Shown: positions 40,180 to 50,888 of the stretch, in pieces | How the letters are laid out: every line of letters starts with the position of its first letter | Position numbering within the stretch: position 1 is the stretch's first letter | Assembly: GCF_026559675.1 (NCBI RefSeq) | Contig: NZ_CP092891.1 | Span: 62,001-126,000 of the forward strand | DNA: 64,000 nt | Origin: Microbacterium oxydans | Lineage (GTDB): Bacteria; Actinomycetota; Actinomycetes; Actinomycetales; Microbacteriaceae | Reading direction: 5' to 3' | Program-made: the position numbers and the translations under genes | Notes under the pieces: generated by a model | The model's database searches: none | What the model was told of the DNA's origin: nothing | The model's input: only the letters and a program-made list of their open reading frames with translations

Positions 40180-42831
40180 TCAGCCGGCGGGCGCCAGCAC
40201 CAGCGTGTCCGCCGTCGCGCCATCCACGGCATGGGATGACCAGGCCCACGGCGTCTGCACGCCGACCGCCCAGTCCGCGGTCTGGTCGATGTAGTGCTCG
40301 TGGAAGGCATGGCCGGATGCGCCGGTGAGATGGTTCCAGGTGGACGCGTCGAAGTCGGACAGGTCGATCACCATGCGCATGGACGGCACGGTGGTCGTGG
40401 CGTAGGAGGTGCCCAGATCCCACCCGGTCGCGTTCACCACCGAGGCGCCGCCGCTCACCGGGAAGGGTCCGCGGTTGAACAGGGCCTCGATGGGGGCGAT
40501 GCCGGAGGAGCCGAGCGTGTCGCTGGTCAGGGTGATGGCGTGCAGGTCGCCCCAGTTCCAGCGCGAGACGATCGTGCCCTGCAGTGCGGAGAGCTCGTCG
40601 TACGCCTCTTCGGCCGAGAGGGCGAGCATGGCATCCATCCCGTCCACGTCGATCTGCGGGTTGACCCACAGCGGATCCGCCGGGTCCTCGAGCATGTCGG
40701 CGACCACGGTGAACAGTCGTCCCTGGCCGTCGATGGGCAGGGGCTGCTCGCGCTTCCCGAAGATGTTCTGCACGAGGTTCGACCACAGCACGTTCGCGTA
40801 CGCGGCCGCCGCGGAGGACGCGGTGTTCTGGGCGTCCCAGGAGAGCAGCAGCTCGACCGCCTCCGTGGGCCCGGCACCGGACACCGAGACGTCGCTCATC
40901 GCCGTCGCCAGATGCTTGCCGATCCACATCTCGTCGTCCATCTGGATGTCGCGCATGTCCTGCGCGGTCAGCGGTGCCGTGGCGGCACGTCGCTCGATGA
41001 GGTGGGCGATCCGCGCCGCGCGGTAGCCGTAGTCCCAGTCGCGCGAGAGGAAGTAGGAGTAGTCGTCGGTCACGATGGCGTTGTTCGCGGTGACGATGTA
41101 CCCGGAGCCCGGGTTGTAGGACACCGGCAGCTTCTCGAACGGGATGAAGCCCGTCCAGTCGTAGCTGCTGTCCCAACCCGGCTGTGGCATCCATCCATCG
41201 CCGGCCCCGCGGATCGGGAGTCGACCCGGCGTCTGGTAGCCGATGTTTCCGTCGGTGTCGGCGTAGATGAGGTTCTGCGCCGGCACGTCGAAGAGGGATG
41301 CGGCGTAGCGGAAGTCCTCGAAGTCCTGGGCGGTGGAGAGGGCGAAGATCGCCGTCGCCGTCGTGCCGGGATCGAGCGCGGTCCAGCGCAGGCTGACGGC
41401 GTACTCGGTGTCGTCGGCCGGGGCGGGGAGCGCGGTGGGGGCGTCGGTGCCCTCCTCGAGCGCCGGCTCCGGATCGTCGGCGATGGCGGTGAAGTCATCG
41501 GTGAGCCCCGAGATGATGGGGCCGTGCACGGTCGAGCGGATCGTCAGCTCGATGTCGTCGCCCCCGGCGACCTTGATCGTCTCGGTGCTCTGCTCGAGCG
41601 GGACGAGCGCGCCGTCGCGCCAGTACTCGTCGCCCTGGATGCGCTCGACGTACAGGTCGGTCACGTCGGTGGTGAGGTTCGTGAACCCCCACGCGACCTG
41701 CTGGTTGTGGCCGATCACGATGCCGGGGAGACCCGAGAAGGAGAAGCCGCCCACGTCGAACGGGCAGTCGTCGTCGACGGTCGAGCACTTCAGCTGCACC
41801 TGGTACCAGACCGAGGGCAGGGACGCGCCGAGGTGCGGGTCGTTCGCGAGCAGGGGCATGCCGCTCTCCGTGAGGTTGCCGGAGACGACCCAGGAGTTCG
41901 AGCCGATGCCTTCGCCGACATCGCCGACGAGCTCGCTCGCCGCCTCGATGACGTTCGCCGTCTCCTTCCACTCCACGGTGGTGGTCGCCTGCTGGACCTC
42001 GTCATCCGACGGGGACGGCGCGAAGGCCGCGGGCTCGGCATCGGTCCCGAGCGCGGGTACCGTCGAGATCTTCGGCACGATGACCGGGTTCTCATCGAAC
42101 GGGTAGTCGGGATAGAGCTTCGCGAGGACGTCGGCGGTGGCGGCCGTATCCGTGCCGTCGCTCAGATCGGCGGCCAGCAGCGACCGCTCCGTCTCGTCCT
42201 CGATGTTGCCGCGGAGGTCCCAGGCCATGGCCTTCAGCCAGGCGACCGAGTCGGCGGGCTGCCAGGGCTCGGGGGCGTAGTCGGGGTTCTGTATGCCGAG
42301 GACGGCATACTCGAGCGACAGCTCTGCTCCCGAGCGCGAGGCGAGGTAGGCGTTGACCCCGTCGGCGTAGGCCTCGTAGTAGCCGCGCGTGGTGTCGTCC
42401 ATCGCCTCGACCTCCGCCTCGGCGACCTTGCGCCAGCCGAGCGTCCGCAGGAAAGCGTCCGTCGCGGCCTGGGACTCGCCGAACATCTCGGCGACGCGGC
42501 CGGCGGTGACGTGCCGGCGGAAGTCCATCTCGAAGAAGCGGTCCTGCGCGTGCACGAACCCCTCGGCGTAGAACAGGTCGTCCGTCGAGTCGGCGGTGAT
42601 GGTCGGGATGCCGAGGTCGTCGCGCTGCACGGTGACCTCGGATCGGAGGCCCTCGAGCTTCACCGTGCCGGTGGTCTGCGGGAACGAGCGCTGGATCGTC
42701 CAGGTCACGAAGAACGCCGCCGCCACCGCGATGACGACGAGCCCGGCCACGACGAGGAAGGCGATCCGGCCGATGCGGACGCCCAGGGAAGGGCGCGTGG
42801 GTACGGTGGACTCCTGCGAATCGGTCGTCAT
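40180..42831 (-). CDS. Penicillin-acylase-family (S45) Ntn-hydrolase
   Basis: An 883-residue protein anchored by one N-terminal helix (residues about 22-46), so the enzyme faces outside. The alpha-chain region has RDDLGIPTITADSTDDLFYAEG and FVHAQDRFFEMDFRRHVTAGR. The self-cleavage site lies before Ser311 in GIGSNSWVVSG; this Ser becomes the N-terminal nucleophile. The beta chain has ANDPHLGASLPSVWY and GHNQQVAWGFTN. Family members hydrolyse penicillins, cephalosporin side chains or acyl-homoserine lactones; which applies here is open. A linker rich in Asp/Pro/Ala precedes the cleavage site. Confidence 0.9.
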   Translation of the reverse strand: MTTDSQESTVPTRPSLGVRIGRIAFLVVAGLVVIAVAAAFFVTWTIQRSFPQTTGTVKLEGLRSEVTVQRDDLGIPTITADSTDDLFYAEGFVHAQDRFFEMDFRRHVTAGRVAEMFGESQAATDAFLRTLGWRKVAEAEVEAMDDTTRGYYEAYADGVNAYLASRSGAELSLEYAVLGIQNPDYAPEPWQPADSVAWLKAMAWDLRGNIEDETERSLLAADLSDGTDTAATADVLAKLYPDYPFDENPVIVPKISTVPALGTDAEPAAFAPSPSDDEVQQATTTVEWKETANVIEAASELVGDVGEGIGSNSWVVSGNLTESGMPLLANDPHLGASLPSVWYQVQLKCSTVDDDCPFDVGGFSFSGLPGIVIGHNQQVAWGFTNLTTDVTDLYVERIQGDEYWRDGALVPLEQSTETIKVAGGDDIELTIRSTVHGPIISGLTDDFTAIADDPEPALEEGTDAPTALPAPADDTEYAVSLRWTALDPGTTATAIFALSTAQDFEDFRYAASLFDVPAQNLIYADTDGNIGYQTPGRLPIRGAGDGWMPQPGWDSSYDWTGFIPFEKLPVSYNPGSGYIVTANNAIVTDDYSYFLSRDWDYGYRAARIAHLIERRAATAPLTAQDMRDIQMDDEMWIGKHLATAMSDVSVSGAGPTEAVELLLSWDAQNTASSAAAAYANVLWSNLVQNIFGKREQPLPIDGQGRLFTVVADMLEDPADPLWVNPQIDVDGMDAMLALSAEEAYDELSALQGTIVSRWNWGDLHAITLTSDTLGSSGIAPIEALFNRGPFPVSGGASVVNATGWDLGTSYATTTVPSMRMVIDLSDFDASTWNHLTGASGHAFHEHYIDQTADWAVGVQTPWAWSSHAVDGATADTLVLAPAG

Positions 42832-42947
42832 CGTCGAGAACTCTTTCGGGTAGACAGGTGGAACTCAGTCCCACCGAGCCCCAGTGCGCGTTTCAGGGTC
42901 GCGCTCTCGCATCATATCCGTCCGGCGGGCCGGGCGCCCCGGTCCGC

Positions 42948-44783
42948 TCACCCGATCAGGCTCGGCTGCAGATCGCGCAGGGTGCGACGGTGCGTCATCC
43001 GCGTCACGCCGACCATCGCCAGCAGCAGCGCGCCCACGAGCCAGGCTCCGAGCACCGCGAGGTCCCAACCGGCGCGGGCGTAGTCGCCGCCGTACATGAG
43101 CTGTCGCATCGCATCCACGACATAGCCCAGGGGCAGGACGTGGTGCAGGGCGGCCAGTGGCGCGGGGAGCGTCTGCCAGGGGAAGGTGCCGCCGGCGGTG
43201 ACCAGCTGCAGCACCATGAGCACGAGGCCGAGGAACTGCCCGACGGACCCGAGCCAGACGTTCAGGGCCAGGATGATCGCCGCGAACGTCGCCGACGCGA
43301 ACACCATGACGCCGAGCGTGCCGAGCGGATGGTCGAAGGTGAAGCCGAGTGTGAGCGCGAGGATCCCCATGAGCCCGAGCATCTGCACCGCGCCGAGCAT
43401 GGCCGGTGTCAGCCAGCCCGCGAGCGTGATGCGGACGGGGGAGTGGAGCGCGGTGATGGCTCGGCGGGAGATCGGCTTCACGATCAGGAACAGGGCGTAG
43501 ATGCCGATCCACGCCGACAGCGCGGCGAAGAACGGGGCCAGGCCGGCGCCGTAGTCCTCGGCGGAGGCGACCTTGTCGCTGGACACCTTCACAGGGTCGG
43601 CGATCGTGTCGGCCTGCAGGGAGCGCAGCTCGGGAGTGGATGCCGGGATCGCCTCGACGCCGTCGGACAGCCCGTCGCGGAGGTCCGCCGTGCCGGATGC
43701 CAGGGTGGCGAGTCCGTCACGCAGCTGCACGGCGCCGTCGTTCGCGGCGGAGGCACCCGTGGCGACCGTGCCGGCGCCGTTCGCCAGGTCCGAGGCCCCG
43801 GAGGCCAGCGAGGCCGCGCCGGTGGCGAGCTGGTCGACCTTGCCGACAGCGCTCTGCACCTGCGTGTTGCCCTCCTGCAGGCGTGCGCCGAGCGGATCGA
43901 GCTTCGCGAGGACCTGGTCGATCTCCTCCGGGGTCAGACCCTGTTCCGCCAGGGCGTCGGCGATGTCGGTGCGCACCTGGGGCAGGGCGTTCGCCGCCTG
44001 CTGGACGGCCGCGCCGGCACGATCGGCCACGTCGGCGAGCTGCCGATTGCCCGCGCTCACCTGCTGTGCGCCGTTCGCGAGCGTCTGCGCACCGGCGGCC
44101 AGCTTGGCCGTGCCGTCGGCGAGCTGCGCGGTCCCGTCGGCGAGAGTCGAGCTGCCTGAGGCGGCCGTGCCGGCGCCGTCGGCGAGCTTGGTCGCGCCGT
44201 CCGTCGCCGTGATCAGGTTGTCGCGCACGTCGCTCAGGCCGGTGAGCAGACGTTCCGCGGCCTGACTGCCGACCATCTCGGCGACGGAGCTGCGGATCTT
44301 CTCTACGGCCTGCGTGCCCATCGACGACGCGAGGTAGTTGTTCGCATCGTTCGTCTCGAGTTCGATGCGGGCCTGGTGGGGATCGTCGCCGGCCGCGGAC
44401 GTCAGCGCGGTCGAGAAGTCCGCGGGGATCGTCACGGTGAAGTCCACGTTCCCGTGCTGCAGCGCGTCGGCCGCCTCGTCCGTCGTCATGCGCTGCCAGT
44501 CGAAGGCATTGCCCTCGATCAGGTTCTCGGCGACGTCCTCGCCGTAGTTCACGATCTCGCCGGTGGCCGGCTCCGTTCCCGTCGTGGGCGCGGGGGCGCC
44601 CTCGTCGTCGACCACGAGCGCCACCGGGACCTCGGGGAACTTGGCGTAGGGATCCTGGTTCGCCCACAGGTAGAGACCGCCGTACAGGATCGGCACGCAG
44701 ACCAGCGCGATCAGGGCGATGATGCCCATCTTGCTCGCGGTGAGACGCCGGAGCTCGGCGGCGATCATGGCGGGAACCTTCAT
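42948..44783 (-). CDS. YhgE/Pip-family membrane export protein
   Basis: A 611-residue protein: one N-terminal helix (residues about 18-38), a large extracytoplasmic part and five C-terminal helices (ABC-2 permease-like, from about residue 430). The middle, about residues 205-400, is built of short repeats like LADGTAQLADGTAKLAAGAQ, the helical 'GA-repeat' of YhgE/phage-infection (Pip) proteins and type VII-linked exporters. ATG at 44783 has GGAG 8 bases upstream and overlaps the preceding gene by 4 bases. It probably exports an unknown molecule together with the degenerate ABC-like protein. Confidence 0.85.
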   Translation of the reverse strand: MKVPAMIAAELRRLTASKMGIIALIALVCVPILYGGLYLWANQDPYAKFPEVPVALVVDDEGAPAPTTGTEPATGEIVNYGEDVAENLIEGNAFDWQRMTTDEAADALQHGNVDFTVTIPADFSTALTSAAGDDPHQARIELETNDANNYLASSMGTQAVEKIRSSVAEMVGSQAAERLLTGLSDVRDNLITATDGATKLADGAGTAASGSSTLADGTAQLADGTAKLAAGAQTLANGAQQVSAGNRQLADVADRAGAAVQQAANALPQVRTDIADALAEQGLTPEEIDQVLAKLDPLGARLQEGNTQVQSAVGKVDQLATGAASLASGASDLANGAGTVATGASAANDGAVQLRDGLATLASGTADLRDGLSDGVEAIPASTPELRSLQADTIADPVKVSSDKVASAEDYGAGLAPFFAALSAWIGIYALFLIVKPISRRAITALHSPVRITLAGWLTPAMLGAVQMLGLMGILALTLGFTFDHPLGTLGVMVFASATFAAIILALNVWLGSVGQFLGLVLMVLQLVTAGGTFPWQTLPAPLAALHHVLPLGYVVDAMRQLMYGGDYARAGWDLAVLGAWLVGALLLAMVGVTRMTHRRTLRDLQPSLIG

Positions 44784-45658
44784 CGCACATCTCCGTTCTC
44801 GTTCGCGGCGGGCGCCTCGGGGTCTTCGTCGGACTCTTCCGGGGCTTCCGGTTCTTCCGGGTCTTCTGCTTCTTCGAGACCTTCCGGCTCCTCGAGATCC
44901 GGAGCGGCCTCGGCCTCGGCCGCCGAGCCGGTTCCGATCTCGGCCTCGACCTCGTCCGCGGGACCGGTCTCGATCTCGCCTTCGGTGCCGGCTCCGGAGT
45001 CGGGTTCGGCCGCTGCATCGAGCACCAGGGGCTCGACCGGGCCGGAGGCGTTGATCGCCTCGAACTCGTGCATCCGCTCGAGAGCGACGGCCGCCGAGCC
45101 GCCGATGATCACCAGCATCGCGTAGCCGCGGTCGGCGAACTCGCCGGCGATGCGCCACCACCCGTCCGGGCTCCCGCCGTGACGGTCCGGGGAGACGAGG
45201 ACGACGCCCTCCACACCCTTGCGCAGGACGGCGAGTTCGCACAGGATGCGGACGCGCGCGGCGGGGTCGATGTTGCCGATGGGCACCGAGGCGAGCTCCG
45301 CGAAGCCCAGCTGCGAGAGCCAGCGCCGTGCGTGCAGCGGGGTGGCTCCGAGGCCCGCGAACATCAGCTCCTCGCCCACCACGCCGGCGAGGGCGATGTC
45401 GGGATGCGGATCGCTGACGCCGGGGGCGTCGACCAGGGCGACCCGTCGCCGCAGCGCCTTCGGATCGGTGGTGCCGTCGATGCTCACCTGCCCGGACTCC
45501 GGTCGCATGCGTCCGCTGGCGATCAGCCCCAGCACCGTCGGGCGCTGCTCGGTCTCGGCGAGGGCGAAGCGCACGGCTCCGGTGTGGAACTCCAGCGACA
45601 TCGTGGGGAGGGCCTGCCCGCCCCGCCCCTTGCTCACATCCTGCAGGGAGATCTTCAT
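44780..45658 (-). CDS. Degenerate ABC-ATPase-like protein with acidic tail
   Basis: A 292-residue protein. The first 200 residues follow the ABC ATPase layout (LIASGRMRPESGQVSIDG after the Walker A place, VVLVSPDRHGG at the Walker B place). But the Walker A loop reads LAETEQRPTV where GPNGSGKST is expected, without Gly or Lys, and no LSGGQ signature is present. It therefore should not hydrolyse ATP. The last 80 residues are a Glu/Pro/Ala-rich tail. It is coupled by 4-base overlaps to TetR upstream and YhgE-like downstream, so it is likely a structural partner of that exporter. Confidence 0.7.
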   Translation of the reverse strand: MKISLQDVSKGRGGQALPTMSLEFHTGAVRFALAETEQRPTVLGLIASGRMRPESGQVSIDGTTDPKALRRRVALVDAPGVSDPHPDIALAGVVGEELMFAGLGATPLHARRWLSQLGFAELASVPIGNIDPAARVRILCELAVLRKGVEGVVLVSPDRHGGSPDGWWRIAGEFADRGYAMLVIIGGSAAVALERMHEFEAINASGPVEPLVLDAAAEPDSGAGTEGEIETGPADEVEAEIGTGSAAEAEAAPDLEEPEGLEEAEDPEEPEAPEESDEDPEAPAANENGDVR

Positions 45659-46308
45659 GCGCTGACCTTCTGGTCGTGAACGGAGGCGGTGGGGTCGGGG
45701 GTGGAGGCGGTGATGTCGGGATGCGCGGCCAGCAGCTCGTCCGACTCGCGCCAGGACAGCCCGGCGATGCTCAGCACCGTGCGTACCGCGAGGTCGGCGG
45801 CTGCGGAGCTGGAGGCATCCGTCCGGGACACGACGGTGCGTGCCATCTCCTCGATCAGGCGGGCGAGGGTGGGGGCGCTGAGGTCCGTGCGGAAGCTCCC
45901 GTCGTCCTGGCCGCGGCGCACGAGTGCGGCCACGGTGCGCCGGAGCGGGGCGAGGGCGGCCGCGGTGTGCTCCACGTGCGTCTCGTCGAGGGCCAGTGCG
46001 GCGGCCACCTGCACGTGCGCGGCCTCCTGCCAGAGGAGGGCGGCGAGGCGGGCCAGGGCGAGGCGGGCGTCGGTGTCCTCGACAGATGCGGCGATGGCGT
46101 TGAAGCGCTGGGCTCCGCTCGAGATCAGCTCGCGGATGAGGGCGTCGCGGTCGTCGAAATGCCCGTACAGCGTGCGGCGCGAGAGCCCGGCGCTGCGGGC
46201 GATGACGTCGATGGAGGCGTGCGGGTCGACGGCCAGGGTCGAACGCGCGGCGGACAGGATGCCGGCGCGGTTCTCGACGGCGTCGCGGCGAGGTGCACGA
46301 GTTGTCAT
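45655..46308 (-). CDS. TetR-family transcriptional regulator
   Basis: A 217-residue TetR regulator. The N-terminal helix-turn-helix is visible in ASIDVIARSAGLSRRTLYGHFDDRDALIRE (shown in part). The C-terminal ligand domain is unspecific. ATG at 46308 is 6 bases after TATCAT, with TTGCAC 18 bases further up; the GGAGG before the ATG is too close to act normally, so a leaderless mRNA is likely. A TGCACA/TGTGCA palindrome overlaps the -35 box, implying autorepression. Its stop overlaps the next ATG by 4 bases, so it controls the whole export operon. Confidence 0.9.
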   Translation of the reverse strand: MTTRAPRRDAVENRAGILSAARSTLAVDPHASIDVIARSAGLSRRTLYGHFDDRDALIRELISSGAQRFNAIAASVEDTDARLALARLAALLWQEAAHVQVAAALALDETHVEHTAAALAPLRRTVAALVRRGQDDGSFRTDLSAPTLARLIEEMARTVVSRTDASSSAAADLAVRTVLSIAGLSWRESDELLAAHPDITASTPDPTASVHDQKVSA

Positions 46309-46314
46309 TCCTCC

Positions 46315-46344
46315 ATGATAAGAATCATGCACACATCTGTGCAA
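46315..46344 (-). promoter_or_regulatory. TetR promoter and operator
   Basis: Minus-strand TTGCAC (46344-46339), 18 bases, TATCAT (46320-46315), 6 bases, ATG. The palindrome TGCACA (46328-46333), CATC, TGTGCA (46338-46343) covers the -35 box and part of the spacer. Confidence 0.6.
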
Positions 46345-46530
46345 GATAATTCGGAGTACTCACAGAATTCGATCGAACGGGGCCCTCCCGGCTTCATGCG
46401 AGGGCGATTGTGTTATGTTACGCGTTGCGCGCTGGCGCAGAAGCGATGCCGGATCGACGCGGAAACGCGGGGTCGGATGGTGTCGGACGAATCGAGCGGG
46501 GGGACCGCTGTGTTCGAAGGAGGGTGTGAC

Positions 46531-47211
46531 GTGGCAGGCATCGATGGTGCGCTGGAGCACAGGACGATGAGCGAAGACGTGTACCGGAGGATTCGGGACG
46601 CGATCGTGAACGGTGAGCTGAGGCCCGGCGAGACGATCCGCGACTACGAGCTCGCGGAGGATCTGGGGACGTCGAGGACACCGGTCCGGCATGCGTTGGC
46701 CCGTCTCACCGAAGCGGGACTCGTCGAGATGCAGCGCAACCGCTTCACGCGGGTCGCGCCGCTCAAGCTCGACCGTATCCGTGACGCCGTCGCCCTGTTC
46801 GGAGACATCTGGATCGGCTCGGTGCGTCATGCGATGCCGCTGATCCGGCCCGACGACGTCACCTATCTGGTCGAGCTGACCGAGGACATGTCCGTCGCGG
46901 TCCGCGAGCACGACGTCCCGGCTTTCGGCCAGGCGCTGCGCACCATCGCCATGGGCTTCGCGCGGATCGAGGGCAACACCACGCGGGTGAGCGTGATCGA
47001 GTTCCTCGGCCCCCAGATCCGTCGTTTCACCCAGCATGCGCGTGGTCTGTTCGACTGGGAGGCGTCCGAGGAATCGACGGTCGCGATCCGTGAGGCCATC
47101 CGTCAGCGCGATGCAGCCTCGACGCGGGCGGCGATCGTGACCCTCTTCGACGTCGTGCTCCCCCACATCATCGACCGTGCCGAAGGGCAGGCCGAGGCGC
47201 CGCAGGCGTAG
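46531..47211 (+). CDS. GntR-family (FadR/FCD type) transcriptional regulator
   Basis: A 226-residue protein: winged helix at residues about 15-75 (EDVYRRIRDAIVNGELRPGETI, shown in part, then LAEDLGTSRTPVRHALARLTEAGLV), followed by an all-helical FCD-like ligand domain. The start is GTG at 46531, 7 bases after a near-perfect AAGGAGG; ATG codons further up lack such a site. It regulates an unknown target, perhaps in response to a carboxylic acid as usual for FCD members. It is the plus-strand neighbour of the TetR gene (divergent, about 220 bases apart) and converges on argG. Confidence 0.87.
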   Translation: MAGIDGALEHRTMSEDVYRRIRDAIVNGELRPGETIRDYELAEDLGTSRTPVRHALARLTEAGLVEMQRNRFTRVAPLKLDRIRDAVALFGDIWIGSVRHAMPLIRPDDVTYLVELTEDMSVAVREHDVPAFGQALRTIAMGFARIEGNTTRVSVIEFLGPQIRRFTQHARGLFDWEASEESTVAIREAIRQRDAASTRAAIVTLFDVVLPHIIDRAEGQAEAPQA

Positions 47212-47218
47212 AAGCAGT

Positions 47219-47253
47219 TCGCGCCGACGCCCGTGTTCCGGGCGTCGGCGCGA
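47219..47253. terminator. Strong bidirectional terminator between GntR gene and argG
   Basis: Perfect 14-base arms TCGCGCCGACGCCC (47219-47232) and GGGCGTCGGCGCGA (47240-47253) with a 7-base loop. Confidence 0.85.
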
Positions 47254-47274
47254 TGGTTCGGTCGGAGCCGAGAG

Positions 47275-49026
<1,752 letters not shown>

Positions 49027-49028
49027 TC

Positions 49029-49514
49029 ATGCAGAGAGCGCTGACCCGGAGATGGTGGTGGTTCATCGCAGGAGGCGCGGTTCTCGCCGTGCTCGTCGTC
49101 GTGGCGGTCCAGGCCTTCCGGGGGTCGACGCTCGCGCGGCAGGACATGGCGGCGCACCTGGCGTTCCCCGCGACGTATCACGCCTTCGAAGAGGCCTCGG
49201 AACTCGCCGGGTTCACACTCAACGAAGACGGCACCGCCGAGGTGTCGGCGTTGATGCTCGGGTCGGAGGAGCGCAAGCTCGATGACGGGCGCGTATGTCT
49301 CGACGGCGACGTGATCCCGGTCAGGGGGGACGCCACCTGGCGGACGGACGATGGGGGCTGGGTCGTCATCGAAGCGGGTGAACGGCGTACGCGGTTCAGT
49401 CAGGACGATCCGTTGTCCATGGGCTGGGGCTGGGGGAAGGTGTACGTCCTGACTCCCTGCACCGAGGAGTACACGGCGACGTTCGTCACCCCGGACGCCG
49501 ACTACTCCGACTGA
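49029..49514 (+). CDS. Hypothetical membrane-anchored protein
   Basis: A 161-residue protein with one N-terminal signal-anchor helix (residues about 9-29, after RRWWWF) and a soluble, Asp/Glu-rich extracellular part with two Cys (CLDGD and TPCTEEY). I recognise no family. TACATT lies 6 bases before the ATG at 49029 and there is no Shine-Dalgarno sequence, so a leaderless start is likely. Its 3' end overlaps the convergent MFS gene by 13 bases. It starts right next to the antitoxin relic. Confidence 0.65.
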   Translation: MQRALTRRWWWFIAGGAVLAVLVVVAVQAFRGSTLARQDMAAHLAFPATYHAFEEASELAGFTLNEDGTAEVSALMLGSEERKLDDGRVCLDGDVIPVRGDATWRTDDGGWVVIEAGERRTRFSQDDPLSMGWGWGKVYVLTPCTEEYTATFVTPDADYSD

Positions 49515-50767
49515 GCGACATCCTCGTGACGCGCCACGCGCAGCGGCGAGAAGAGGACGATCGCCGCCGCCGCCACGAACACGACCACGCTCACCCCGAT
49601 CGTCACGCGGTAGCCGAAGACGGTCGCGAGACCTCCGGCGATCAGGGCACCGACGAGGAAGGCGACGCGGTTCACGGTGCGGATCGAAGCGTTCACCCGG
49701 CCCTGCATCTGGTCGGGCGCGACGGCCTGGCGGTATCCCATCTCGTTCGGGTCCTCTAGCCCCATCCCGAGACCGAACAGGAACTGCCCCACGCCGAGGG
49801 GGATCGCCACGACGAGGAGAGTCGAGTCTTCGGCGTGCGGGATGACGAGGACCGCCGTCCACGCGAGCGCTGAGAGGAGTCGCCCTCCGAGGACCGCCCC
49901 GCCCACACCGAATCGTCGACCCGCGGCCGGCGCGAGGAGCGCACCGAGCGGGCCCCCGACGCCGCCCATCGCGAGCACGGCGCCGAACATCAGCGCGCCG
50001 AGGTCCAGTTCCCTCAGCGCATACGGGGCGAAGGCGGTCAGCGCGATGCTGTTGCCGAGGAACCAGACGTTGATCGAGGCGGCCATCGGGGCGAGCGTGC
50101 GGTGGGAGTAGGTCCAGCGCAGGCCTTCCATGATGTCGTGGCCGATATGGCGGCCGTCCGTCCGGCGTGCCGCTTTCGCCTCCTCGACGCGGATCCGGCT
50201 CAGGAGGACCGCGCTCACGAGGTACGCGACGGCATCGATCAGGATGGCGAACGGTGCTCCCAGCCAGCCGACGAGCGCGCCGCCGAGCGCCGGTCCCGTC
50301 GTCTGGGCGACGGTGCCCGCCTGCCCGAGCCGAGCGTTCGCGGCGACCAGCTGATCGCGAGGGACGAGGCGCGGGAGCATCGGCTGCGCGGCGGAATCGG
50401 CGATCAGGGTGAGCGCGCCGAACAGCAGGAACAGGGCACCGAACGACCACACCGTCAACGTGCCCGTGAGCCACAGCACCGGCACGAGCGCGAGCGTGAG
50501 AGCGCGGCCGATGCTCGCCAGGACCAGTGCCGGCTTTCGCCGCCAGCGGTCCATCAGGGCGCCGACGATGAGGCCGAACAGCAGGTAGGGCACGACGTTC
50601 GCCGCGTTGAGCAAGCCGATCTCGAACGGGGAGGCGTTCAGAGTCGTGACGATCAGCACCTGGAAGGCGACGGCGGTCACCGCGCCGGTGAAGGCGCCGA
50701 GCGTCGAGGAGGACCAGAAGAGGGCGAATGCCGGAACGCGCAGCACCTCGGCCGGTCTGTCGCTCAT
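49502..50767 (-). CDS. MFS exporter (EntS/tetracycline-type)
   Basis: A 421-residue, 12-helix MFS protein. Helix 1 is VPAFALFWSSSTLGAFTGAV; the loop GALMDRWRRKPALVLASIGRA is the MFS motif A region, and DQLVAANARLGQAGTVAQTTGPALGG (in part) is typical of the DHA3/EntS-like export group (enterobactin, macrolides). ATG at 50767 is 5 bases after GGAGC; ATG at 50812 would add 15 polar residues with a poorer site. It converges with the hypothetical gene at 49029 (13-base overlap). Substrate unknown. Confidence 0.83.
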   Translation of the reverse strand: MSDRPAEVLRVPAFALFWSSSTLGAFTGAVTAVAFQVLIVTTLNASPFEIGLLNAANVVPYLLFGLIVGALMDRWRRKPALVLASIGRALTLALVPVLWLTGTLTVWSFGALFLLFGALTLIADSAAQPMLPRLVPRDQLVAANARLGQAGTVAQTTGPALGGALVGWLGAPFAILIDAVAYLVSAVLLSRIRVEEAKAARRTDGRHIGHDIMEGLRWTYSHRTLAPMAASINVWFLGNSIALTAFAPYALRELDLGALMFGAVLAMGGVGGPLGALLAPAAGRRFGVGGAVLGGRLLSALAWTAVLVIPHAEDSTLLVVAIPLGVGQFLFGLGMGLEDPNEMGYRQAVAPDQMQGRVNASIRTVNRVAFLVGALIAGGLATVFGYRVTIGVSVVVFVAAAAIVLFSPLRVARHEDVAQSE

Positions 50768-50888
50768 CCCCGCTCCGCTCCGTCCGCCCGTGGCTTCTGT
50801 CGTCGTCGTCATCCTATTCACCGGCTCCCCGCGGCCGGGTGCGGCGAGAGGCACGTGCAGGTGGGAGAGTGGCCCCACGGAGGTAGAC

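Noticed and set aside
40294-43083. 929-codon plus-strand open frame opposite the acylase gene
   Set aside because: It is antisense to a full-length acylase with all motifs; its composition is typical of shadow frames.
44780-45658. Normal ABC transporter ATPase annotation
   Set aside because: The Walker A Gly/Lys and the signature motif are absent, so calling it a functional ATPase would be wrong.
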